Shown here in pieces: positions 8,783-15,816 of a stretch of DNA of 16,811 nt. Source of the stretch: Coemansia sp. RSA 1804. Its lineage: Eukaryota; Kickxellomycota; Kickxellomycetes; Kickxellales; Kickxellaceae. The DNA is taken from assembly GCA_027578815.1 (NCBI GenBank), contig JANBTH010000469.1:1-16811 (forward strand), written 5' to 3'. Position numbers and translations under genes: made by a program. Every line of letters starts with the position of its first letter. The stretch's first letter is position 1. A model generated the notes under the pieces. It was not told where the DNA came from and ran no database searches. It was given only the letters and a program-made list of their open reading frames with translations.

Positions 8783-9639
8783 CGTTGCTACAGCGGATGC
8801 GTTTTTTTGGTGGAGTGCCCGCGTGTTTTCAAAAAATTAATAGAGCGAGGAAAAGGCAGAAGAGGAAATAAAGCTAATATTAAAAAAGGGACGAGGAAAG
8901 GAGGAGGAAAGTCTTCCGGTGTTCGCGGACGCATGAAGTAATAAGACGGCAACAATCTGGACCATGCGCCCAAGCCTTTTTATCGTGTTTTTAACAACAC
9001 CTCAACTGCTCATTCACTCGTTATTGTCTGGAGCAGTATTGTCAGACAGTTGTCGTTGTCTTCGTTCCCATGCCCTCTTTTCTGCTGAGCCATTCTTCTA
9101 TGAATAGATAGATTTATTACTTTTGTCAACCGGGCCAAGCACAGTTCTGACATTCTTTTTTCCCATCTGCTCTGCTCGAGTCTTCTGGATCCCAAACCCA
9201 AACCCACGACCACGGCCATGTTTCATTTGCTTGACACATGCTGCATAACCGATCTCTTTAATAACTCCACCTTGTTTTTAATTTCCCGTTCGTTGGCTTC
9301 GTTATAATCACAAGCCAAGGCCGCCTCCGCCTCTGCCGCCTGGTCTTTGTTTCCATGACCTCGTGATGCGTTGCTGCTGTTCTTCCATGCAAAAAAAACA
9401 CAGAAAGTATCGGGACTTTTCTTCGCGCATTCCCATGCTCTGGAGATCGAGATCTAGCATTTACGCGCTCTGATCAGCAAGCGGGGGAGGAAATCGAGTT
9501 TGGGATCTGGGCATGAATGGCTTATTGCGTGGCTTCTCTTTCTGTTGTCATATTATTTTTCTCATTGTTTTCATTATTTACTCTACTCTACACACAATAA
9601 ATCCACCACTGCTTCACCCTTCTTCTTTCTCCTTTTAGC
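8783..9639. promoter_or_regulatory. Divergent promoter region between aldehyde dehydrogenase and DPP5
   Basis: These 857 bases separate two genes transcribed outward, so both promoters should lie here. No tRNA or small gene is supported. The DPP5 side ends in a polypyrimidine tract (about 9610-9635) followed by TTTTAG directly before the start codon, which looks like a splice acceptor and suggests a leader intron. The dehydrogenase side is purine-rich on the plus strand (pyrimidine-rich on its own strand) close to its start. I see no palindrome long enough to name an operator. Confidence 0.5.
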
Positions 9640-11925
9640 ATGCCTCTATCTATAACCCGCATTCTGCGAACGCTGCCAATGACCGTCGCAGTCTTTGGTG
9701 CTGCCGCACGGTCGTTCACGCCGGAGGATCTGGTGCAGACAAACCGCGTTGGCGCATCCGCTGTCTCGCCTGGCGCATCCGCCGTTGCGTACATCCAGTC
9801 GCACTACTCCATTGCATCCAAGCGCCAGACAACCAGGCTCCTTGTGCAGTCACTCGGCAGCCATCACCACGACCACGCTGGCAGTCCTGTCGAAGTTGTC
9901 AAGCATTCTGCTGACGCCCGCCCTAACCCACCAAAGGGCTCCTCGGCCGCAGAGGACAGCGATAGCCACGCAGAACTAGAACCAGAACAAGAACCACAGC
10001 CAGAGGCGCTGAAGAGCAAACTCAAGCCCTCGCAGCCAATATGGCTAAGCGACAGTGTGCTGGCATTCGTTGCTCCCGACGCAGCCTCCGGTGGGTCAAC
10101 GCTCTACGCAGTCACAGAGCACAAGGGCCGCTGGTCAAAGCCGCACACTTTGGCCTCCCTTCCTGTGCCAATCTCAAGCGCACAGTACAGCGCAGAGTCG
10201 GGCGTGTTTGCCTTCACTGCCGACGTATACGGCGGAACCTCAAAGCTGAAGGACACCGCTGAGATTGACCGCCAGGAGCAGGAGCGCGCCGACACCGCCC
10301 GTGTGTACGACGACCTGTGGGTGCGTCACTGGGACACATTCGCATCGCCAAAACTCCCGCAGATTCATACGCTCAGGCTTGTGTCCACCAGCGACGGGTC
10401 GTTCAAGCCCAAGGGCCAGCCGAGGAACATTATCAAGGACACCGATGCCAACGGCGGGCGGCTGGAGGCCTCCGACTCCTTTGTCTTTTCTCCAAGCGGA
10501 CTCCAGGTTGCGTTTGTTGCCAAGCAGCCCGGCAGGGACTATGCGTGGAAGACCACCAGCTTCATTTACTTGGCCGACGTCGATGGCTCTGCTGCCACGC
10601 CAATCAATGCCGGCGATGGTGGTGCCAGCGCCAGTCCCTCGTTCAGCCACGATGGCAAACGGATTGCCTATGTTCAGATGGCATCCCCTACATACGAGGC
10701 TGATAGGAACCAGATCAAAATCTACGACGTTGCTGGGAAAACTACTACCAACGTTGCTGCTGACTGGGACCGCTCGCCTTCACAGGTCGGGTGGGCCGAT
10801 GCCAACACCCTTCTTGTGTCATACAACGACTATGGCCGCAACAAGCTGGCCAGAGTTGATATTGCGTCTGGAGCTGTCACGCTGATTGTCTCGAACCACT
10901 CTGTCTCGTCGTTTGCGGAGATTCCGGGCACCGACAAGCTCCTGCTCAGCTACAGCGCACTCGACTCTCCCAACGACCTGTACACCATTACAACCGATGG
11001 TGCCGACCTAGCAAGGGTGACTAACGCGAACCCCACGCTGGGCAAGGAGATTACGCTGAGCGTTCCTGAGGATGTCGAGTTTATCGGTGCTGACAACGCT
11101 ACCATCCACGGCTTCCTGCTCCGTCCTCCGCAATACGACGCGTCTGGCAAGTACCCGCTTGCCTTTGTCATCCACGGCGGGCCGCAGTCGAGCTTCCTAG
11201 ACGCGTGGAGCACGCGCTGGAACCTCAATGTGCTTGCAGCCGCCGGGTTTGTCACCGTTGCGCTTGACTTCCAGGGCTCGACGGGCTACGGACAAGCCTT
11301 CACCGATGCTATTCGCAACCAGTGGGGCGGGAAGCCGTACGACAGTCTGATGCTGTCGCTGGAGCAGCTCCTCGTGGAGCACCCGTACATCGACCCCAAC
11401 CGCATGGCCGCGCTTGGCGCAAGCTACGGCGGATACATGATCAACTGGATCAACGGCCACACCGATGTGTTCAAGGCGCTTGTCAACCACGACGGCATGT
11501 TCTCAACCATCTCCACCTACTACAGTACCGAGGAGCTGTACTTCCCCGAGACCGAGTTCGAGGGCACGCCGTTTGACCCCAAGGCGCGCAAGAACTACGA
11601 GAAGTGGTCCCCTGAGCGGTTTGTCAACAACTGGAAGACCCCGACGCTTGTCATCCATAGCGAGCAGGACTATCGGCTGGTTGTTTCCGAGGGTCTGAGC
11701 ACATTTACTGCGCTTAGGCGCCAGAACGTCCCCGCCAGGCTTTTGTACTTCCCTGACGAAAACCACTGGGTCCTCAAGCCCGCCAATTCGCTTCGCTGGC
11801 ATCAGGAGGTCTTGGAGTGGATTAAGAAGTGGACCACAGACGGTGGTAAGGATGCTGTGGCTTCTGACAAAACCATAGACTCGACCAAGTTTGCCGTCCA
11901 GCATGGCGGCGATTCTGGCCTATAG
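9640..11925 (+). CDS. DPP5: Secreted dipeptidyl-peptidase V (serine peptidase family S9C)
   Basis: This is a prolyl-oligopeptidase-fold serine peptidase that removes N-terminal dipeptides; fungal DPP V enzymes are secreted and favour X-Ala and similar ends. The 761-residue product starts with a signal peptide (cleavage expected near residues 23-26, after AAARS). A beta-propeller domain follows to about 470, then the alpha/beta-hydrolase domain: HGGP at 512-515 (oxyanion region), GASYGGYM with nucleophile Ser595, IHSEQDYR with Asp677, and ENHW with His709. The triad is complete and the length is close to the family norm. An extra hydrophilic, His- and Glu-rich segment at about 74-130 looks like a lineage-specific insertion in the propeller. 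The start at 9640 has a good context (A at -3) and gives the signal peptide; Met14 would shorten it. Downstream lie three small secreted peptide genes on the other strand. Confidence 0.95.
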   Translation: MPLSITRILRTLPMTVAVFGAAARSFTPEDLVQTNRVGASAVSPGASAVAYIQSHYSIASKRQTTRLLVQSLGSHHHDHAGSPVEVVKHSADARPNPPKGSSAAEDSDSHAELEPEQEPQPEALKSKLKPSQPIWLSDSVLAFVAPDAASGGSTLYAVTEHKGRWSKPHTLASLPVPISSAQYSAESGVFAFTADVYGGTSKLKDTAEIDRQEQERADTARVYDDLWVRHWDTFASPKLPQIHTLRLVSTSDGSFKPKGQPRNIIKDTDANGGRLEASDSFVFSPSGLQVAFVAKQPGRDYAWKTTSFIYLADVDGSAATPINAGDGGASASPSFSHDGKRIAYVQMASPTYEADRNQIKIYDVAGKTTTNVAADWDRSPSQVGWADANTLLVSYNDYGRNKLARVDIASGAVTLIVSNHSVSSFAEIPGTDKLLLSYSALDSPNDLYTITTDGADLARVTNANPTLGKEITLSVPEDVEFIGADNATIHGFLLRPPQYDASGKYPLAFVIHGGPQSSFLDAWSTRWNLNVLAAAGFVTVALDFQGSTGYGQAFTDAIRNQWGGKPYDSLMLSLEQLLVEHPYIDPNRMAALGASYGGYMINWINGHTDVFKALVNHDGMFSTISTYYSTEELYFPETEFEGTPFDPKARKNYEKWSPERFVNNWKTPTLVIHSEQDYRLVVSEGLSTFTALRRQNVPARLLYFPDENHWVLKPANSLRWHQEVLEWIKKWTTDGGKDAVASDKTIDSTKFAVQHGGDSGL

Positions 11926-11963
11926 TCTGAACTTTTACATGTGTTGCGTTTTCTGTGTGTTTA

Positions 11964-11996
11964 AAGAATGGAACTCCGAGTTTACAATCCATTCTT
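11964..11996 (+). terminator. Hairpin in the 3' region of DPP5
   Basis: A perfect 9-base inverted repeat (AAGAATGGA at 11964-11972, TCCATTCTT at 11988-11996) with a 15-base loop lies about 40 bases after the stop codon. It may be an mRNA 3' structure shared by the convergent transcripts. No AATAAA is seen nearby. Confidence 0.4.
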
Positions 11997-12117
11997 CAAA
12001 ATACTATCTGAGAAACAATAATATGACTGTGCTATGCGCTCATCTGTCGCATGTAAAGAGCACTGCCGAAGGTCATTAAGGATTAATGAGCTGGACAATG
12101 ACCATATTCGTCCACTG

Positions 12118-12321
12118 TCACCACTTCAAACAGTAACGCATGCACTCGTCAAAACCTGGCCTCGGGTGGCAATAGGCTCTACAGAATTGTATTGGCATCA
12201 TAGCCATTCGCGCCTTAGCCTCAGCCTTGGGCAAAAGGTCTGGCTGCATGTTAGTTCCTGCAACCGCAACAACGCTGACTGAATCAATGAGGAAAATAGA
12301 GGAGACCAAGACAAGCTTCAT
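12118..12321 (-). CDS. Small secreted cysteine peptide precursor, copy 1
   Basis: This 67-residue precursor is a paralogue of the next two genes. It has a signal peptide of about 21 residues (MKLVLVSS...VAVA), a pro-segment and a cysteine core with C47-x3-C51-x8-C60-x3-C64, ending three residues later. In the two-residue register set by cleavage after Ala21 the pro-segment reads GT-NM-QP-DL-LP-KA-EA-KA-RM-AM-MP, so it partly keeps the X-Pro/X-Ala pattern seen in the other copies. The core is more basic than in copy 2. I chose the Met at 12321, not an upstream in-frame Met at 12384, because ATGAAG and the sequence before it align with the other two copies. Function is unknown: a secreted signal, defence peptide or effector are all possible. 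The gene is convergent with DPP5, 192 bases between stop codons. Confidence 0.75.
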   Translation of the reverse strand: MKLVLVSSIFLIDSVSVVAVAGTNMQPDLLPKAEAKARMAMMPIQFCRAYCHPRPGFDECMRYCLKW

Positions 12322-12843
12322 CTTGACAATATACGGCTTTAGCTGTGGCTGTTGAATTGGATAATATCTGTAGAGGAAGTACAAATAAGGGTGCTGGATA
12401 TGTTTGTCAAATGCTTTAACAAGAGCGTGTCGGAGTGTACAACGTCCCTCTACGCTTTTCTTTTATATGTATTGTGAGATAGAATTTAAAAATAACTCCA
12501 AGCCTAACACGCACATTTGCATTTACATTGGTATAATATATTTTAATACACAAAGATAAAAGGTCCAACATTTGACTTTTTACTAACAACGTGTGAACTA
12601 TAGTAGCTACACATTGATTATAACAGCAAAAACTATTGAATGTGTAACAGGCGCCTAAACTTGATTTTGGAGCTGAATTGCACATTTAAATTATCTAAAA
12701 CCTTGTGAATGCCAAATATCTGTATTTTCTGCTATTGAGAAATTATGTTTAAAATATTTATTAAATGTTCCAAAAATAGAAATTGCCTAGTTATCCATTG
12801 TCAATATAAATGTATTAAACAAAAACCTAGCTTTCAACTTTTA
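12322..12843. promoter_or_regulatory. Upstream region of peptide copy 1 and 3' region of copy 2
   Basis: This AT-rich DNA has no other gene. On the minus strand it carries TATAAAA (plus coordinates 12461-12467) next to a purine-rich stretch and GTTGTACAC (plus-strand 12435-12443), about 115-145 bases before the start of copy 1. Farther upstream, plus-strand GTGTGAAC begins at 12591, followed by CTACACATTGATT. All of these recur at matching distances upstream of copy 2, and most upstream of copy 3. Confidence 0.55.
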
Positions 12844-13041
12844 TCAATTATTTAAGCAGAGATGCATACAATTGCCGTAATCCTTTGAATGACTGCAGAC
12901 AACATCACAGTACTGCCACCCATCTGGACGTGCCTCAGGCTCAGCCTCGGGAAAAGGGTCTGGCTGTGCGTTAGCCTCTGCAATCACAGTAGAGCTGACT
13001 AAGGCAATAAAAAGAATGGCGGGTATCAAGGCAAGCTTCAT
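12844..13041 (-). CDS. Small secreted cysteine peptide precursor, copy 2
   Basis: A 65-residue precursor and the most regular of the family. Signal peptide 1-21 (a second possible cut after Ala25 keeps the same register). The pro-segment 22-39 reads EA-NA-QP-DP-FP-EA-EP-EA-RP: nine consecutive dipeptides that all end in Ala or Pro. The predicted mature part begins at Asp40-Gly-Trp and holds C45-x3-C49-x8-C58-x3-C62, three residues before the end. This layout equals precursors trimmed stepwise by dipeptidyl aminopeptidases, and the cysteine spacing would suit a two-disulphide helical hairpin (inference). There is no Lys-Arg site between pro-segment and core. ATGAAG context and flanking DNA match copy 1 strongly. 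I cannot assign a function. Confidence 0.8.
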   Translation of the reverse strand: MKLALIPAILFIALVSSTVIAEANAQPDPFPEAEPEARPDGWQYCDVVCSHSKDYGNCMHLCLNN

Positions 13042-13527
13042 CTTAATGGTATATAGATTTAACTGTAGTTAATAAGTAATTTTTTTATAGAAAATGTAGA
13101 AGAATAAAATAAGAGGAATCGAATGTACTTGCTGTTTTTAAAATTTTTAACAAAAACACGCTAAAATGTGCAACGTTTCCTGCGTCTTCTCTTTACATAT
13201 AAATTATTAGAATACAATAAAACAAAATTAGGCCATTCGCATATATTTACAACACACCCTGATTAAGAGACCAGCATTTTTCATTAACGGCGTGTGAACC
13301 AAAGCTGCTACACATTGATTATTACAACCAGGTTCAGTGATAAGGTTCTAATCCACCCCTAGCTATGGAACAAGCGTCTCAATTTTATTTTTGAGCTGTC
13401 ATACTTTTAAATAAATCATAATTCTGTTAATAGTATATTAGCAGGGGTAGTATTTTTGGCATTGTAATTATTTCCTACTAATTAACTATTAGCTTGGATT
13501 TATTTCAATAAAACATTAAGAATAACT
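13042..13527. promoter_or_regulatory. Upstream region of peptide copy 2 and 3' region of copy 3
   Basis: AT-rich and gene-free. It shows the same ordered upstream blocks as copy 1: the pyrimidine/TGCAACG stretch with TATA-like DNA at 13167-13203, and GTGTGAACC at 13292-13300 followed by CTACACATTGATT. The GTGTGAAC block lies about 250 bases before the start, almost exactly the spacing of the equivalent GCGCGAAC block ahead of copy 3. Confidence 0.5.
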
Positions 13528-13662
13528 TTATTTATGCCCACAGGAGCTATTGCAGTAATCCCATCCGTATGGACGTGCCTCAGGCTCAGGCTCAGGCAAA
13601 GGGTATGGCATTGCGCTGGCTAAAGCAATAAGGAGAGTGGCGGTAAACAAGGTGATCTTCAT
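13528..13662 (-). CDS. Small secreted cysteine peptide precursor, copy 3 (short form, possibly decaying)
   Basis: This is a 44-residue frame starting ATGAAG and ending TAA. It was found by comparing the minus strand with copies 1 and 2. It has a 17-residue signal peptide (ends ALASA), then seven dipeptides MP-YP-LP-EP-EP-EA-RP (18-31), all X-Pro or X-Ala, then YGW and one cysteine pair C37-x3-C41. The frame stops three residues after C41, so the second cysteine pair found in the other copies is absent and no continuation is visible downstream. The stop codon overlaps an AATAAA. The intact signal and pro-segment argue that it may still be expressed as a shorter peptide, similar in size to compact fungal peptide signals. 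The alternative is an early pseudogene. Confidence 0.55.
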   Translation of the reverse strand: MKITLFTATLLIALASAMPYPLPEPEPEARPYGWDYCNSSCGHK

Positions 13663-14205
13663 GTTTATACTGTGTGAAATTAGCTATGGCTCTTAAATAA
13701 TGAAAGACTGGATGTGCTTGCTATGCTCCTAAGGTTTTACCGAAAGTTTATAAAAGTGTACAACATCTCTCTCCTTCTTTCTTTTATACGCAGTGATTTG
13801 GAAGCCAAAAATGACATGAAGTCATTAATACATGTGGATCCACATTGATACAATATACTATATCTTTAACACACACAGATGATCCGCCAAACAATTAATT
13901 TTTTCAAACAGCGCGCGAACCACAAAACAGTTAATAAAACGACAAGTAAACCGCTTTGTGTGGCTTTTTATCTTTTCTACGCCTCGCTACAGATTATTAC
14001 CACACTATATTTCATTGCTATTCCATGTGAAAAATAAACCTAGCCATAGCATAGCTTATTTTAGCAGATAATAGCAAGACATGTTTATCATCTTTTCCTA
14101 TCTTGTGCTGTCGTTGTGATATAATATTTGATACTGGTATTATAAAAACATATTGGCTAGTTCTGTCATCTTTTTTTACTAGCGATCCTTGACAAAGTAC
14201 ACGCA
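13663..14205. promoter_or_regulatory. Divergent promoter region of peptide copy 3 and glucoamylase
   Basis: AT-rich and gene-free. On the minus strand TATAAAAG (plus 13781-13788) precedes copy 3 by about 120 bases, with GTTGTACAC at 13756-13764 as in copy 1. On the plus strand TATAAAA at 14141-14147 lies about 60 bases before the glucoamylase start. No tRNA or further peptide copy is visible. Confidence 0.55.
14141..14147 (+). promoter_or_regulatory. TATA box candidate for glucoamylase
   Basis: TATAAAA lies 59 bases before the start codon at 14206, a usual fungal core-promoter distance. A T-run sits between it and the start. Confidence 0.5.
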
Positions 14206-15708
14206 ATGAAGCATTCTCCTTGCCACTACTTTATCCCTGTGATATGCTTTGCTACGGTTGCTTGCACAGCATCAGCACCGCCGTATATCGGCGCTCTAAG
14301 TTCCTGGGTAAATACCGAAAACACTGTTGCAAGCAGCCGACTACTATCAAACATCTCACCCGCAGGCGCATCTGCTGGAGCCGTAGCAGCAGCTACCAGC
14401 AGATCCAATCCGGATTATTGGTACCACTGGGTGCGCGATGCAGGCATTACGCTTCGCGAGGTGTCCATCTGGCTGAATGCTACGTCTACCACCAATAATA
14501 ACCATGTAACTGCTGACGTGCTCAACAGGAAGCTTGAGGAATATGCAGAGTTTAGCCGATACCTGCAAAACACATCATCCTCAAGCGCGTATGGACTGGG
14601 AACCGCAAAGTACCAGATGGACGGGTCTCCATTCACTGGTCCCTGGTGCATGCCCCAACAAGATGGTCCTGCTATGCGCGCGGTGTCACTTATTGGATAT
14701 GTGCACCATCTACTAGCAAACGGCAAAGATGTTAGCATCTACTACGACGGCAAGCAACCTACCTCCTCAATTGTTAAGACGGATCTCGACTACGTGGCGG
14801 CCAACTGGAGCACCGATAACAATAACTGCGATATTTGGGAGGAGGTGCGTGGCACCCACTTTTACACACGCATGATCCAGCGCCGTGCGCTCATCGAGGG
14901 TGCGCAACTAGCTACTCAGCTTGGTGATTCTGCAGCGGGAGATCGATACAGCCTACAAGCAGAATTCATTTCGCAAAACATGTCGGCAGCATTCTGGGAC
15001 GCCAAGCTCAATCATATTCGTACCACAGCCAACCGAACCGGCGGTCTCGATTACAAGACATCTAATCTGGATACGCAGGTCCTGCTAGCTGCACTGCATT
15101 CGGGGCTCGACGACGGATTCTACACTGTCGAGTCAGACAGGATGCTTACGACTGTTGTCAAACTCGTCTCTGTGTTCAAGCCGCTCTACGGAATCAATGG
15201 CGTCAGTTCTGCCACAGTCAATTCTGCAGTTATGCCGGTTTCGTTAGCCCTGGGTCGTTATCCAGAGGACAAGTACGACGGTTACGATTCCAGCGGCCCA
15301 GGAAACCCATGGTCGCTAATCACGTCGGGAATGGCCGAATACCACTACCGTCTGGTAGAGACATGGAACAGAAGAGAGACCATTACCATCACACCTGCCG
15401 TTGCTGGGTTCCTAAAGCAATTGACTGACGATTACAGCATCTATTTTAGGAACCAGTACGCTGTAGACACAACATGCAACTCCAGTTCCGCAATGTTCTC
15501 CGAGATCCTCTACAATGTAATGGTTGTGGGCGACATGTATATGGCCCGTGTTGCGCTCCACACAGACAACGGCGGCCAGATGTACGAGGAGTGGAACCTG
15601 GACACTGGGTTTGGCCAGGGCGCTGTCAATCTGACCTGGTCTTATGGCGCCCACACGTCTGCTGCTAGACACCGTGAGGCAGCAAGATGTATCGTCTATT
15701 CGTGCTAG
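14206..15708 (+). CDS. Secreted glucoamylase, glycoside hydrolase family 15, catalytic domain only
   Basis: This enzyme releases glucose from the non-reducing ends of starch, glycogen and related alpha-glucans outside the cell. The 500-residue product has a signal peptide (about 1-24, ends TASA). GH15 motifs follow in order: NPDYWYHWVRD at 68-78 (substrate-binding Arg77-Asp78), DGSPFTGPWCMPQQDGPAMR at 139-158, CDIWEEV with general acid Glu212, YPEDKYDGY then GNPW at 366-369, MYEEW with general base Glu461, and LTWSYGA at 476-482. Glu461 was placed by alignment backwards from LTWSY to the Aspergillus enzyme. The Ser that usually hydrogen-bonds the base there appears to be Gly472. The protein ends just after the catalytic domain, with neither an N-terminal CBM21 (Rhizopus type) nor a C-terminal CBM20 (Aspergillus type), so it probably acts on soluble rather than granular starch. 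Confidence 0.95.
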   Translation: MKHSPCHYFIPVICFATVACTASAPPYIGALSSWVNTENTVASSRLLSNISPAGASAGAVAAATSRSNPDYWYHWVRDAGITLREVSIWLNATSTTNNNHVTADVLNRKLEEYAEFSRYLQNTSSSSAYGLGTAKYQMDGSPFTGPWCMPQQDGPAMRAVSLIGYVHHLLANGKDVSIYYDGKQPTSSIVKTDLDYVAANWSTDNNNCDIWEEVRGTHFYTRMIQRRALIEGAQLATQLGDSAAGDRYSLQAEFISQNMSAAFWDAKLNHIRTTANRTGGLDYKTSNLDTQVLLAALHSGLDDGFYTVESDRMLTTVVKLVSVFKPLYGINGVSSATVNSAVMPVSLALGRYPEDKYDGYDSSGPGNPWSLITSGMAEYHYRLVETWNRRETITITPAVAGFLKQLTDDYSIYFRNQYAVDTTCNSSSAMFSEILYNVMVVGDMYMARVALHTDNGGQMYEEWNLDTGFGQGAVNLTWSYGAHTSAARHREAARCIVYSC

Positions 15709-15754
15709 AGCTGAGTAAATGCCCTCTAACTATATATTACACCTTTCATCATTC

Positions 15755-15816
15755 AAATAGCTGATTTTTTGAAATAGCTTTCACAAGTAAATTACAATGC
15801 AATGAATCAGCTATTT
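15755..15816. terminator. 12-base perfect inverted repeat between convergent genes
   Basis: AAATAGCTGATT (15755-15766) and AATCAGCTATTT (15805-15816) are exact reverse complements separated by 38 bases. The right arm contains the stop codon of the minus-strand gene (15807-15809), and the left arm lies about 45 bases after the glucoamylase stop. The pair could fold in either transcript's 3' end. Confidence 0.5.

Larger units (their letters stand above)
12118..13960 (-). repeat. Three diverged tandem copies of a gene-plus-promoter unit
   Basis: The three peptide genes lie head to tail with starts at 12321, 13041 and 13662 (steps of 720 and 621 bases). Similarity covers the coding part (strongest in the pro-segment), the leader, the TATA/pyrimidine block (plus strand 12435-12469, 13167-13200, 13756-13790) and, weaker, a block about 250-270 bases upstream (12591, 13292, 13913). 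These look like tandem segmental duplications, old enough to have accumulated indels. Confidence 0.7.

Noticed and set aside
7946..8941. A 331-codon plus-strand frame antisense to the aldehyde dehydrogenase
   Set aside because: It is rich in His/Arg/Gln, as expected for the complement of a GC-rich gene. The dehydrogenase motifs on the minus strand are decisive.
12322..12384. Longer N-terminus for peptide copy 1 from an upstream Met
   Set aside because: The extra 21 residues would bury the signal peptide. Alignment with copies 2 and 3 places the start at the shared ATGAAG.
14018..14206. Minus-strand 62-codon frame upstream of glucoamylase
   Set aside because: It has no signal peptide, cysteine pattern or similarity to the neighbouring peptide copies, and it overlaps the glucoamylase core promoter.
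15568..15640. Apparent loss of the catalytic base in glucoamylase (Glu replaced by Phe next to TG)
   Set aside because: Counting back from the Trp of LTWSY shows that the base aligns with the first Glu of MYEEW, not with the later position. The base is present.
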